Source: CAZJAT01 sp964544145
GTDB lineage: Bacteria > Hydrothermota > 32-111
Direction of reading: 5' to 3'
Length of the DNA: 64,000 nt
Assembly (NCBI GenBank): GCA_964544145.1
Contig: CAZJAT010000009.1
Span: 5,937-69,936, forward strand
In this document: piece by piece, positions 45,645 to 54,451 of the stretch
Layout: each line of letters begins with the position of its first letter
Position numbering within the stretch: the stretch's first letter is position 1
Notes under the pieces: model-generated
Databases searched by the model: none
What the model was told of the DNA's origin: nothing
What the model saw: the letters and a program-made list of their open reading frames with translations, nothing else
Program-made: the position numbers and the translations under genes

Positions 45645-46643
45645 ATGGCTGATTTAAATGAATACAAAGGTGTGATGATATATGCAGAACACAGGCATGG
45701 TAAGATTGAACCTGTGACATTTGAACTGCTTAATAAAGGCAGAGAACTGGCATCAAAACGCAATGTTGAAACAATTGCCGCTATCATCGGCGGAGATATA
45801 GATAACATGGCAGAGGAATTAATACTAAGGGGTGCAGACAGAGTTGTGAAGGCATCGCTTGCATCATTGAATAATTATCTTTCTGTTTCATATGCAAATA
45901 TTATGGCTGATATAATAAACAAATATAAACCTGAAATAGTACTTGCCGGTTCAACAACAACAGGCAGAGATCTTTTCCCTCGTGTAGCTGTAAAATTGAA
46001 AACAGGATTAACAGCGGATTGTACTGAATTGGAGATTGATGAGAAAGAGGGTAAACTTATGCAGACAAGACCTGCCGCAGGCGGTTCAATTATGGCAACT
46101 ATAGTCTGTCCTAATACCAGACCCCAGATGTCCACTGTCAGACATAAAGTTTTTACAGAATTTGAAAGGGATGAATCAAGAAAAGGAATTATTGATGAAT
46201 TTCAAGTATCAGAATCCATGCTCGATACAGTGACACAGTTCAAGAAGTTTGTGAAAGATGAATCTCAGACAATAAATCTCACTGAGGCTGACATCATAGT
46301 TTCAGGCGGACGCGGCATGAAATCACCCGATAATTTCAAAATGCTTGAAGAATTAGCAGCTATTATGGGAGGCGCAGTTGGTGCATCAAGACCCGTAATT
46401 GATGAAGGATGGCTTCCATATTCACATCAGGTGGGACAGACAGGCAGAACGGTTTCTCCTAAATTATATATTGCAGTAGGCATATCAGGAGCTATTCAGC
46501 ACCTGGCTGGCATGAAATCATCTGATACTATTATTGCAATCAATAAAGACCCCAATGCTCCCATATTTCAGATTGCAGATTTTGGTATTGTGGGTGATCT
46601 GTTTGAAGTATTACCTGTTCTTATAAAAGAGATTAAAAAATAG
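45645..46643 (+). CDS. etfA: electron transfer flavoprotein alpha subunit
   Basis: FAD-carrying alpha subunit, 332 residues. The C-terminal FAD-binding domain is typical: SGGRGMKSPDNF near 224, GASRPVIDEGWLPYSHQVGQ near 246, TGRTVSPKLYIAVGISGAIQH near 267, and INKDPNAPIFQIADFGIVGD near 299. GGAGT lies before ATG. A long hairpin after the stop ends the operon. Confidence 0.96.
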   Translation: MADLNEYKGVMIYAEHRHGKIEPVTFELLNKGRELASKRNVETIAAIIGGDIDNMAEELILRGADRVVKASLASLNNYLSVSYANIMADIINKYKPEIVLAGSTTTGRDLFPRVAVKLKTGLTADCTELEIDEKEGKLMQTRPAAGGSIMATIVCPNTRPQMSTVRHKVFTEFERDESRKGIIDEFQVSESMLDTVTQFKKFVKDESQTINLTEADIIVSGGRGMKSPDNFKMLEELAAIMGGAVGASRPVIDEGWLPYSHQVGQTGRTVSPKLYIAVGISGAIQHLAGMKSSDTIIAINKDPNAPIFQIADFGIVGDLFEVLPVLIKEIKK

Positions 46644-46656
46644 ACTGATTGCCATT

Positions 46657-46702
46657 GAAACTAATAATATATTTTTACATATAAAAATATATTATTAGTT
46701 TC
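46657..46702. terminator. perfect 21-bp hairpin between convergent genes, bidirectional terminator
   Basis: Perfect inverted repeat: 46657-46677 pairs with 46682-46702 around a CATA loop. It is AT-rich, with internal T5/A5 tracts in the stem that give T-runs on both strands. It sits just after etfA (plus) and covers the stop codon of the minus-strand gene (46695-46697), so it probably ends both transcripts. Confidence 0.75.
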
Positions 46703-47135
46703 TTAATGCTAAGGTCTGCATCAATTCGCCCCTATGAATAACAGATGCTGTAAACATGGCATTATCATATGATGCCGGCAGTTCAATGCGAATCATTGAA
46801 AATGGTTCAATTGATAAATCATTAACAACATATTTCTTTATAATGTCCCCCGATCCCATATCAATGATTTTATAAACTAGTTGCACTCCATCAGTTTCTT
46901 CTTTTGGATTCCATAATCTCAGAATAACCTTGTTATTATCATTAAAAAAATAATCAGCCACTTCCGGGGAGAAGGAAGTAAGGGAGGAGGGAGGTGAAAT
47001 GGAATGTATAGAAGTGGCTGTTAATTTATTATCCGGGAAAATTATACTGACTGTTAATGAACCTGATGCAGTCCCTGCTATTGCCTTTATTACAAATAAT
47101 GTTGCAATGATTGAGAACAAAATAAATTTTTTCAT
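46695..47135 (-). CDS. hypothetical secreted protein
   Basis: Unknown. ATG 47135 gives 146 residues with a clear signal peptide (MKKFILFSIIATLFVIKAIAG). The mature part is a small beta-rich domain: KVILRLWNPKEETDGVQLVYKI and SIEPFSMIRIELPASYD. An in-frame GTG at 47147 would add four residues (MSRK). The stop lies inside the hairpin shared with etfA. A sigma-54-like site lies upstream. No homologue recognised. Confidence 0.65.
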   Translation of the reverse strand: MKKFILFSIIATLFVIKAIAGTASGSLTVSIIFPDNKLTATSIHSISPPSSLTSFSPEVADYFFNDNNKVILRLWNPKEETDGVQLVYKIIDMGSGDIIKKYVVNDLSIEPFSMIRIELPASYDNAMFTASVIHRGELMQTLALRN

Positions 47136-47164
47136 TTTTCTACTCACTTTTTCATATCATTAAT

Positions 47165-47180
47165 GCATATGTTGTGCCAA
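47165..47180 (-). promoter_or_regulatory. possible sigma-54 promoter
   Basis: On the minus strand TTGGCAC (47180-47174), 5 nt, then ATGC (47168-47165). The invariant GG and GC are kept with correct spacing, one mismatch in TTGC. Transcription would start near 47153, a few bases before the secreted-protein gene. Confidence 0.45.
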
Positions 47181-47334
47181 GTGTAAGCCATCAAATACGT
47201 GCAACATACCTCAGCTGAAATTGTTTTATTTATGAGTAAAGAATGACAGTGTAATTAAAAAGAGTCATATTCCCATATACAATAATTATAAAAAATTCAT
47301 TCAACAGCAGTTTAGGCATGCCATTTTATATCTA

Positions 47335-47362
47335 TTTACAAATCACTATTATTAAGTAAAAT
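47335..47362 (+). promoter_or_regulatory. sigma-70-like promoter upstream of the mgtE pair
   Basis: TTTACA (47335-47340), 16-nt spacer, TAAAAT (47357-47362). The ATG at 47380 has its own AAGGAG, so unlike other units here this one has a short leader with a binding site. The rest of 47148-47379 shows nothing else I can name. Confidence 0.65.
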
Positions 47363-47379
47363 GGTTAAAAAGGAGATTT

Positions 47380-47712
47380 ATGGATAAAGCAATAAAAATA
47401 TTTAATATATTCTCTGATAAAACAGTCATTAGGATTTACAAGATGCTTACTAAGAAAATGCTCACACCCCGGCAGATTGCTGATATTATGGAATCAGATA
47501 TTGAAATAGTGAATATGCACATAGAATCCCTTGTTCAAGCTGAAATTATAAAATTACTTCCAGGTCCTGAAAAAACATACTTTGCAAAATCTCAATCAGC
47601 AATATTTGATAAATATGCTAAATCAGTGACAGAACTCATAAATAAATGGTTTAATCAGGATGAATGTATTATTAATGATTTTTACAGGATGAATAAATTA
47701 AAGGGTAAATGA
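47380..47712 (+). CDS. ArsR-like winged-helix regulator
   Basis: A 110-residue protein. The first 65 residues form a winged helix of ArsR type: FSDKTVIRIYKML, then LTPRQIADIMESDIEIVNMHIESLVQAEIIKLL. The tail is helical and has no metal-binding Cys pattern. It overlaps mgtE by 4 bases, so control of magnesium transport is a reasonable guess but only a guess. Confidence 0.7.
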   Translation: MDKAIKIFNIFSDKTVIRIYKMLTKKMLTPRQIADIMESDIEIVNMHIESLVQAEIIKLLPGPEKTYFAKSQSAIFDKYAKSVTELINKWFNQDECIINDFYRMNKLKGK

Positions 47713-49064
47713 AAAAGATATCTATTGCTGGTCCTGAATTAAAAGACATACTTAATTCAGAAAATGCCAAAAATCAAATAGTTGAATTATTCAATGAAAT
47801 GCATCCATTTGAGATATTCTCCCTTATTGAAGGTCTTGAAACACATGAAATAAGTCAGATTATCGAATATCTCAGATTCCCAAGAGGTGCACAGATATTT
47901 GAATATTTTGATGATGATGACAGGGAGGAGATATTTCATCATTTCAAGAGGAATGACATGATAACAATGATAGAAGAGATGTCATCTGATGAACGAGTGG
48001 ATCTCTTGAAATCCCTTGATGAGAATCTCGTCAACACATTGATGCCTCTCATTGCTCAGGCAGAAAGAAATGATATCAAAAAACTCTTCCATTATGAGGA
48101 AGAAACTGCTGGTGCAATAATGACAACTGAATATGCATCTCTGCCTGAAAATATAACTGTTATCAATGGATTGACTCAATTAAAAAAGATTGCTCCTGAC
48201 AAAGAAACAATATATTCGATATTTGTTATTGATGAACATAGAATACTCAAAGGTGTACTATCATTGAAGAAGCTGATAACATCACGCGATAATCAGAAAA
48301 TATCAGAAATAATGAATAAAGATTTTGCATATGTGCGTATTGATGATGATCAGGAAGCAGTATCTAAGGTTATGGCAGATTATGACCTTATTGCATTGCC
48401 TGTATTGGATGCTCAAATGCATTTACTGGGAATCATAACAGTTGATGATATTGTTGATGTTGTTATTGAAGAAGATACAGAAGACTTTTTGAGACATGGT
48501 TCTGTGTTTGAGGGCGAGACTGATTATCTGTCTTCAAACCCATTCTCACTGGCAAAACAGAGGATTATCTGGCTTCTGCTATTAGTTCTGGTTGGCTTTG
48601 TTTCCGGCTATGTAATGGAACTCAAGGAGGATGTGCTTCAATCAGTCATTGCACTGGCATTCTTCCTTCCGCTGCTTAATGGTTCTGCAGGGAATGCAGG
48701 TACACAGTCATCCACAATAGTTATAAGGGGTCTTGCAACAGGTGAATTGGATTTCAAGCATATTGGTGAAATAATGATGAAGGAGATTGCAACAGGCAGC
48801 ATTATCGGTATATTGCTGGGTATTGCAGCAGGACTTAGGGCAATTATAATGAATAATGACTTTAGGCTTGCAATAACAGTATCATTGTCCATGCTCATTG
48901 TTGTAACAACAGCCAATATATTGGGTGCATTTTTCCCTCTTTTCTTTAAAAAGATACGCCTGGATCCTGCACTTATGTCAGCACCATTTATCGCTTCAAT
49001 CATAGATATATTATCCATATTCATTTACCTGACAATTGCCGGTTATATGTTCGGCATACATTAA
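47709..49064 (+). CDS. mgtE: magnesium transporter MgtE
   Basis: Mg2+ channel/transporter, 451 residues. Order: N-terminal helical domain (1-130), two CBS domains (about 133-255, with AGAIMTTEYASLPENITV and HLLGIITVDDIVDVV), then five membrane helices with PLLNGSAGNAGTQSSTIVIRGL near 325, the MgtE signature. AAAGGG precedes ATG. Gating by intracellular Mg2+ through the N and CBS domains is known for the family. Confidence 0.95.
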   Translation: MKKISIAGPELKDILNSENAKNQIVELFNEMHPFEIFSLIEGLETHEISQIIEYLRFPRGAQIFEYFDDDDREEIFHHFKRNDMITMIEEMSSDERVDLLKSLDENLVNTLMPLIAQAERNDIKKLFHYEEETAGAIMTTEYASLPENITVINGLTQLKKIAPDKETIYSIFVIDEHRILKGVLSLKKLITSRDNQKISEIMNKDFAYVRIDDDQEAVSKVMADYDLIALPVLDAQMHLLGIITVDDIVDVVIEEDTEDFLRHGSVFEGETDYLSSNPFSLAKQRIIWLLLLVLVGFVSGYVMELKEDVLQSVIALAFFLPLLNGSAGNAGTQSSTIVIRGLATGELDFKHIGEIMMKEIATGSIIGILLGIAAGLRAIIMNNDFRLAITVSLSMLIVVTTANILGAFFPLFFKKIRLDPALMSAPFIASIIDILSIFIYLTIAGYMFGIH

Positions 49065-49091
49065 TCAATTTCATATATACACAATCCAATG

Positions 49092-49127
49092 TGTAATGAT
49101 TAAATGACTTGACATGTTATCATTACA
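49092..49127. promoter_or_regulatory. inverted repeat, possible activator site
   Basis: TGTAATGAT (49092-49100) and ATCATTACA (49119-49127) form a 9-bp inverted repeat with an 18-nt gap, about 150 nt before the sigma-54 promoter. It could be an enhancer for the NtrC-type regulator or a weak hairpin after mgtE; no T-run follows. Confidence 0.35.
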
Positions 49128-49180
49128 TACACTCTAAACACATCAAATAGCGATACTTGCAGAGCAGTGTAACAATTTCA

Positions 49181-49209
49181 TTGCATTTTGCGATTCATTA
49201 TACTATAAT
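49181..49209 (+). promoter_or_regulatory. possible sigma-70 promoter
   Basis: TTGCAT (49181-49186), 17-nt spacer, TATAAT (49204-49209). It would give a leader of about 70 nt before 49288 and may be a basal promoter beside the sigma-54 site. Confidence 0.45.
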
Positions 49210-49247
49210 TCAATACATTATGTATGTGTTATACTGTAACTTATACA

Positions 49248-49263
49248 TGGCACTCCAATTGCT
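49248..49263 (+). promoter_or_regulatory. sigma-54 promoter
   Basis: TGGCAC (49248-49253), 5 nt, TTGCT (49259-49263): a full match to the -24/-12 consensus with correct spacing. Transcription would start near 49274, followed by GGAGGTG and ATG 49288. The operon it drives encodes an NtrC-type activator. Confidence 0.75.
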
Positions 49264-49287
49264 TATTATTATACAAATGGAGGTGTA

Positions 49288-50769
49288 ATGAATGTGACAA
49301 TTATTGATGATAATAAAACCCTAACTGATGCAATAAAGGTTTCTCTGGAGAATTACAAACCTCAATGGAGTATTAACATATTCAATGATGGCGTTTCAGC
49401 ACTTGAGTCAATACCCACAGATCTGCCTGATATTATGTTTATTGATATTACATTACCCGAGATGTCCGGATTGGATATACTCAAGGAAGTTAAGAGTATT
49501 GACAAGGACATTCAGGTTATCATGATAACGGCCTATCCCACAATTGATAATATCAAAACAGCATTGAGATATGGTGCATTGGATTTTATACAAAAACCTG
49601 TACATATGAAAGACATTGTTTCTGTATTACAGACAGCAACTGATAAGAGACAGCTATTGCTTGATTCAAGGGAAGTGATTGCCAATCTGATAAAATCAAA
49701 GGAAGATGCCATTGAGACAAGTGATATGTTTTCATTACTTGACAGGACATTGATGATAGACAATTTTCAGAAAAAAACAATGAATATTAATAATGTAAAT
49801 GAATTTATTGAAACATCTGTGAATGAGTTAAAGATCATTTTCAATACACCTTATGTGTATTTCTACTTAATTGAGGATGATAAACCTATGAGAGTGAATT
49901 CTGTCAGTTCATTTAATGACAGCAAAGCGGATAAATTTATTGAAGCTCATAATGAAGAAATAGCCGGTTCCAGCAGAATGAATATAAGTGAAAGGGATAT
50001 TATTGGATATATTAGATTTGAAAAGCTCTATTTTGGATTTATTTATATTTATAGAGATTTTGATTTCAAAGCCCGTGAGATGGAAATACTGTCAACAACT
50101 GCATTATACTCAGCACTAAAATTTAAAAAAATCAATGTTATGCGCAAGACTGATTCCCATATAGGCACACTTATACTAACATTGATTACATTGTCCAATA
50201 TCAAAGATACTGATTTCAAGCATATTGTGGAATTATCGGGAAAAATTTCTGTCAAGTTTTCTGAATTCCTGAAACTGGATATTGATGCTATTGAAGAGAT
50301 ACGGTATGCTTCATTTCTCTATCATTATCTTAAAGCGGAAAATAATGCATTTGATATTGAATCATTTTCAAAAATCATTGAGCATATGCTTTGCGAACCA
50401 TCTGAAATAGATATGATGGATTTTGAAAACACAATATCCTCAAAAACAGATCAAATAGTTTTGCTTCAGAAATTAATTAATATAACAAGTTATATTGATG
50501 AACATTTTGATGGAACAGGGAAACGGGAATTCAAAGGTGAAAAAATACCCTTTGAAAGCCGGATATTGGCAATAACAACTGCTTTTTCAACTATATTCCT
50601 TTCAGATATTAAGAATGGAAAGGTAGATATTAAAAAAATTGTGGAGAATATGTACAAATTGTGTAACAAGCATTTTGATGGTGAATTATTATATAGATTT
50701 TCACAATTTATTGATGAATGCAGCAAAGATGCTCAGTTAATGATTAAAGTAAATGGAGGTATAAAGTGA
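49288..50769 (+). CDS. response regulator with GAF-like and degenerate HD-GYP-like domains
   Basis: A 493-residue protein. Residues 1-120 are an intact receiver: IIDDNKTLT (acidic pair), IMFIDITLPEMSG (phosphoacceptor Asp), VIMITAYP and DFIQKPV (Lys). The middle (about 170-280) looks GAF-like. The end resembles HD-GYP: DEHFDGTGKREFKGEKIPFESRILA keeps part of the GYP region, but the HD pair is gone (SFLYHYLK where HD-GYP has LLHDIGK). So c-di-GMP hydrolysis is unlikely. GGAGGTG precedes ATG. First gene of the three-gene signalling operon. Confidence 0.8.
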   Translation: MNVTIIDDNKTLTDAIKVSLENYKPQWSINIFNDGVSALESIPTDLPDIMFIDITLPEMSGLDILKEVKSIDKDIQVIMITAYPTIDNIKTALRYGALDFIQKPVHMKDIVSVLQTATDKRQLLLDSREVIANLIKSKEDAIETSDMFSLLDRTLMIDNFQKKTMNINNVNEFIETSVNELKIIFNTPYVYFYLIEDDKPMRVNSVSSFNDSKADKFIEAHNEEIAGSSRMNISERDIIGYIRFEKLYFGFIYIYRDFDFKAREMEILSTTALYSALKFKKINVMRKTDSHIGTLILTLITLSNIKDTDFKHIVELSGKISVKFSEFLKLDIDAIEEIRYASFLYHYLKAENNAFDIESFSKIIEHMLCEPSEIDMMDFENTISSKTDQIVLLQKLINITSYIDEHFDGTGKREFKGEKIPFESRILAITTAFSTIFLSDIKNGKVDIKKIVENMYKLCNKHFDGELLYRFSQFIDECSKDAQLMIKVNGGIK

Positions 50770-51692
50770 TTAATTATATTATTACGGAAAATGCTGACAT
50801 TGTCTATGATGGGTGCAATTGGCGTATTTCATCTGCTATCAACAGCATTGAGAATGCAAGCCAAATCATTGTAGATAATGAATATATATTGAAGCATAAA
50901 CTCAATATAACGGAATTATCAGAGAGATTCGGGGATAAGCTGAATATCATTAATATTGATATAATAAAAAATATCATTTTGAAAAGTGATTGTAGATTAA
51001 ATAATGCATATCAATCCATTCTCATTGATGATAAGCAGTTTTTACTTACATCTGAATTGTCAAGAGGGGTCAATCACTATTTTCTTAATATTATTACATC
51101 AATCATTCTTCAGCTGGATATGATGAAGATGGATGATCTCACCCCGGCATTAATGAAAGGTGTCTTATCAATGGAGGAATCAATTGTTGAGATTGTTGAT
51201 ATAATCAAGAAAATGCGAGAGCTGAAATATTGTGACTTAAATGAAACGAGTTTCAGTTCAGTCAATGAGGAAACAGTTGACCAATTAATCGTTTTGAAGG
51301 ATTATCTGAATACACATCATACAAAGCTGACATTTTCAGGCACCATAGATGAAGATTTCAGCGGAAAGAAATATATGCTGCGTTCATGTTTTCTCATAAT
51401 GATTTTATTTTTGTTTCATTCATTTCATGATAAGAAAAATTATTTGAATGTTCACTTAAGCAATGATAAGGAAAACTTGAGTCTATTATATTCCATAAGA
51501 AACAGTGAAGAGAAGGTTGATATCAGTAAGAGCAGCAAGGTAGACAAAAGCAAACTGACAAATCCTCAACAGATAGTGTACTGGGAAATTCTTGAATATG
51601 AGTTAAAAGAGATTAATGCAGATTATTTCATTAATTATACAGAAGATAAAATGGAAATCCTTGTATTAATACCATTGAGAAAGGAGAGTTGA
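50766..51692 (+). CDS. degenerate histidine-kinase-like protein
   Basis: A 308-residue protein starting with GTG that overlaps the previous gene by 4 bases. Residues 90-150 look like a dimerisation helix pair, with SRGVNHYFLNIITSIILQLD at the place of the H-box. The C-terminal half could be a worn CA domain (CFLIMILFLFHSFHDKKN and the closing strand KMEILVLIPLRKE), but N, G1 and G2 box residues are not seen. No membrane helix or sensor domain. Position before the NtrC-type gene supports a kinase-derived partner; activity is doubtful. Confidence 0.55.
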   Translation: MINYIITENADIVYDGCNWRISSAINSIENASQIIVDNEYILKHKLNITELSERFGDKLNIINIDIIKNIILKSDCRLNNAYQSILIDDKQFLLTSELSRGVNHYFLNIITSIILQLDMMKMDDLTPALMKGVLSMEESIVEIVDIIKKMRELKYCDLNETSFSSVNEETVDQLIVLKDYLNTHHTKLTFSGTIDEDFSGKKYMLRSCFLIMILFLFHSFHDKKNYLNVHLSNDKENLSLLYSIRNSEEKVDISKSSKVDKSKLTNPQQIVYWEILEYELKEINADYFINYTEDKMEILVLIPLRKES

Positions 51693-51693
51693 G

Positions 51694-53082
51694 ATGAATA
51701 AATTAAAGATATTAGTTGTTGACGATGATGAAAAAATAAGGAATTTAATAGTAAATATTCTTGAATCATCTAATTATGATCCCATATCAACAGATAGCGC
51801 CGAAACTGCACTTGGCATGATACAGGAAACAACATTTGATTTGGTGCTGCTTGATGTTAAATTGCCTGATAAATCGGGCATTGATATTATCCCTGATATC
51901 ATGCATTTCCTTCCGGCTGTTCCCATTATTGTTATCACTGGCTATGCAGTTATTAATGATGCTGTAAAAGCAATACGTATGGGAGCATTTGATTATTTAC
52001 AGAAACCCTTTAAAACAAAGGAATTGCTTCTCTCCATTGACAAGGCGCTGAGATGGAAAAATGTTGTTGAAGAAAATAAGAATCTGAAACAGGAAATTTC
52101 GGGCAAATACAATTATAAAGGTATTATAGGTAAGAGTAAGCAGGTGAAAGTTATAATTGATACAATTAAACAGATATCAGATACAGATGTAAATATACTG
52201 CTTACAGGAGAAAGCGGAACAGGAAAGGATCTTGTAGCAAGAGCAATACACTATTCCGGTATCAGGAAAGAACAGCCATTTGTGCCTGTAAACTGTTCAT
52301 CATTGCCGGACAATCTGCTGGAAAGTGAATTATTCGGCTATAAGAAAGGCGCATTCACAGGTGCTTATCAGAACAAGGATGGCTTGTTTAAAGTAGCAGA
52401 TAATGGAACTATATTTCTTGATGAGATAGGTGATATGCCGCCTAATCTACAGGCAAAGATACTTAAGGTACTTGACTCGGGTGAATTTATACCATTAGGC
52501 AGTACAAAAACCATTAATACTAGGGCAAGGATCATATCTGCCACAAATAAAGATTTCAGCAATATGATTGAAACAGGTCAATTCAGGGAAGACCTCTTCT
52601 ATAGAATCAATGTAGTAAATCTGCATATCCCGCCCTTGCGCGAGAGAAGGGAAGACCTCATGCTGCTAATAGATCATTTTGTTGAGAAATTCGCTTTGAA
52701 ATTGAAGAAAGATGTCACTGGAATGACACCTTCAACACTGGAAACACTGCTTCGATATTCATGGCCAGGTAATGTGCGCGAACTGGAGAATGTGATTGAG
52801 AGCAGCTGTGCACTTACTCAGGATAAACTCATAGATATTAAGGATTTACCGGGTTCATTATTCAAATTCCACTCGACACATACTGGCAATGTAATACCAA
52901 TTGATAAGACATTAAAGGATACTATTGATGATTATGAGAAGAAGTATATTGCTGAATTGATAAAATTCAGCAAAGGAAATGTATCTAAAGCAGCCGAGAT
53001 TGCAGATATTGCAAGACAGAATATGCATCTGAAATTAAAGCAATATGAAATAAATGCATCAGATTTCAGAAAACGTAATTAA
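51694..53082 (+). CDS. NtrC-family sigma-54-dependent response regulator
   Basis: A 462-residue activator. Receiver (1-120): LVVDDDEKIRN, LVLLDVKLPDKSG, VITGYAV, YLQKPFK. AAA+ domain (about 142-375): GESGTGKD Walker A, the sigma-54 contact loop GAFTGA, GTIFLDEIGDMPP Walker B, FREDLFYRINV and WPGNVRELEN. The Fis-type HTH closes the protein (GNVSKAAEIADIARQNMHLKL). All key residues are present, so it should be active. It probably acts on the sigma-54 promoter of its own operon at 49248. Confidence 0.95.
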   Translation: MNKLKILVVDDDEKIRNLIVNILESSNYDPISTDSAETALGMIQETTFDLVLLDVKLPDKSGIDIIPDIMHFLPAVPIIVITGYAVINDAVKAIRMGAFDYLQKPFKTKELLLSIDKALRWKNVVEENKNLKQEISGKYNYKGIIGKSKQVKVIIDTIKQISDTDVNILLTGESGTGKDLVARAIHYSGIRKEQPFVPVNCSSLPDNLLESELFGYKKGAFTGAYQNKDGLFKVADNGTIFLDEIGDMPPNLQAKILKVLDSGEFIPLGSTKTINTRARIISATNKDFSNMIETGQFREDLFYRINVVNLHIPPLRERREDLMLLIDHFVEKFALKLKKDVTGMTPSTLETLLRYSWPGNVRELENVIESSCALTQDKLIDIKDLPGSLFKFHSTHTGNVIPIDKTLKDTIDDYEKKYIAELIKFSKGNVSKAAEIADIARQNMHLKLKQYEINASDFRKRN

Positions 53083-53100
53083 TCATTAAGTGAGATTTGT

Positions 53101-53125
53101 CAGGGCGGACATTGGCGCCGCCCTG
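53101..53125 (+). terminator. hairpin terminator after the NtrC-type gene
   Basis: CAGGGCGG (53101-53108) pairs with CCGCCCTG (53118-53125), an 8-bp GC-rich stem unusual in this AT-rich DNA. A T-rich ATTT tract starts about 15 nt later. It is also the first part of a composite repeat unit. Confidence 0.65.
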
Positions 53126-53316
<191 letters not shown>

Positions 53317-53482
53317 CTTCAACCTGCGGGAAGGGGTTGAAGTGACAAGTGTGTTTGATTCTTTATTTATTTATTTATTTATTACCAGCCACAAGCCACC
53401 AGCTTACCAGCTACTATTTTACCAGCCACTATTTTACCAGCTCACCAGTCCACCAGCCACTATTTTACCAGCCACCAGCTCT
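53317..53482. repeat. composite repeat unit B: hairpin, (ATTT)4, ACCAGC-type repeats
   Basis: Same order as unit A: hairpin CTTCAACC (53317-53324) with GGTTGAAG (53335-53342), the shared word TTTGATT, four ATTT units (53365-53380), then ACCAGC-type repeats (53384-53482) including a 15-bp sub-repeat ACCAGCYACTATTTT three times. It ends about 12 bases before the next promoter. Confidence 0.8.
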
Positions 53483-53493
53483 TTTTATCCATA

Positions 53494-53521
53494 TTGCAAA
53501 TTTGGAAATAATCTATAAAAT
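53494..53521 (+). promoter_or_regulatory. sigma-70-like promoter, leaderless arrangement
   Basis: TTGCAA (53494-53499), 16-nt spacer, TAAAAT (53516-53521), then 6 nt to ATG 53528. No Shine-Dalgarno. It sits directly behind the repeat tract. Confidence 0.65.
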
Positions 53522-53527
53522 AATGCT

Positions 53528-54451
53528 ATGCAGAGAGCATATAATGAGAATTGGAATTCCATCAGAATATCAATATTATTAAGGAAAATTCGTATAAAAC
53601 TCATCACAGGTGATATGAATGACGTAAAGGATATGCTTGATGAAATCAAATACAATGATATTTGGTTATCAGATAGGTATAATCATTCCGTATATTTGAT
53701 GTTGAAGGGTGAATCCCATAGAAACAATGGCTCATATAAAGAAGCATATGATGCATTTATAGCTGCATCGGAATTGAAGAATGAAATAGATGATGAAACA
53801 GGTTATGCATCATGTATGATGAATGCCGCAACAATGCTTAAACGATTAGGTGATTATGATTTGGCTATCAAGTATTATAATATAGCTTTGTCTATATACA
53901 TGAATCATAATCAGAGATTGAAATATGCCAATACATTATTAAATATATTTTCACTAATGATTCAATCTAATCCCGAGGAAATTGATGTCAATCAATTAAT
54001 GACTCTTGAGACGACATTCATTGAATACAAAGTTAATCGATCGCTGGCTATATATTATGAGATGATGGCTGATTATCACCATAAGATTGGTGATAATCAT
54101 TTATCTCAGAAATATCTTGATAAGGGAATGCATACTGCTAAGGAATCAAATCTTATATATACATATGCAAATCTACATCTTAAAAAGGGTGTATTCAATT
54201 ATCTTTCAGGCAATAGAAAAAGGAGTGTAGAGGACTTCTCGGAAGGATTGAATATACTGAATAATTATGAAGGTTATCAACAATTAAAGATATTGCTTAA
54301 TTATAATATTGCTGATGTTTACAATGAACTTAATGATAAACAAAGAGCATTGAATTATTATCAATATGTTTATGAGAATGATATAAATAAATCTGATATG
54401 TTTGAAGAAGCAGAAACATTTATTAAACAATATAATAAGGAGGAAAAATGA
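53528..54451 (+). CDS. TPR-repeat protein
   Basis: A 307-residue cytoplasmic TPR protein (no signal peptide). Helix pairs include GSYKEAYDAFIAASELKNE near 73, YDLAIKYYNIALSIYMNH near 115, DNHLSQKYLDKGMHTAKESN near 193 and the late NDKQRALNYYQYVYEND near 275. The ending resembles the TPR arrays often fused to soluble-adenylyl-cyclase-like proteins, and the cyclase gene lies 265 bases downstream. It overlaps the small gene that follows by 4 bases. Confidence 0.78.
   Translation: MQRAYNENWNSIRISILLRKIRIKLITGDMNDVKDMLDEIKYNDIWLSDRYNHSVYLMLKGESHRNNGSYKEAYDAFIAASELKNEIDDETGYASCMMNAATMLKRLGDYDLAIKYYNIALSIYMNHNQRLKYANTLLNIFSLMIQSNPEEIDVNQLMTLETTFIEYKVNRSLAIYYEMMADYHHKIGDNHLSQKYLDKGMHTAKESNLIYTYANLHLKKGVFNYLSGNRKRSVEDFSEGLNILNNYEGYQQLKILLNYNIADVYNELNDKQRALNYYQYVYENDINKSDMFEEAETFIKQYNKEEK

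Noticed and set aside
53349..53582. Open frame over the second repeat tract
   Set aside because: Low-complexity translation of repeats that also runs into the start of the TPR gene in another frame.
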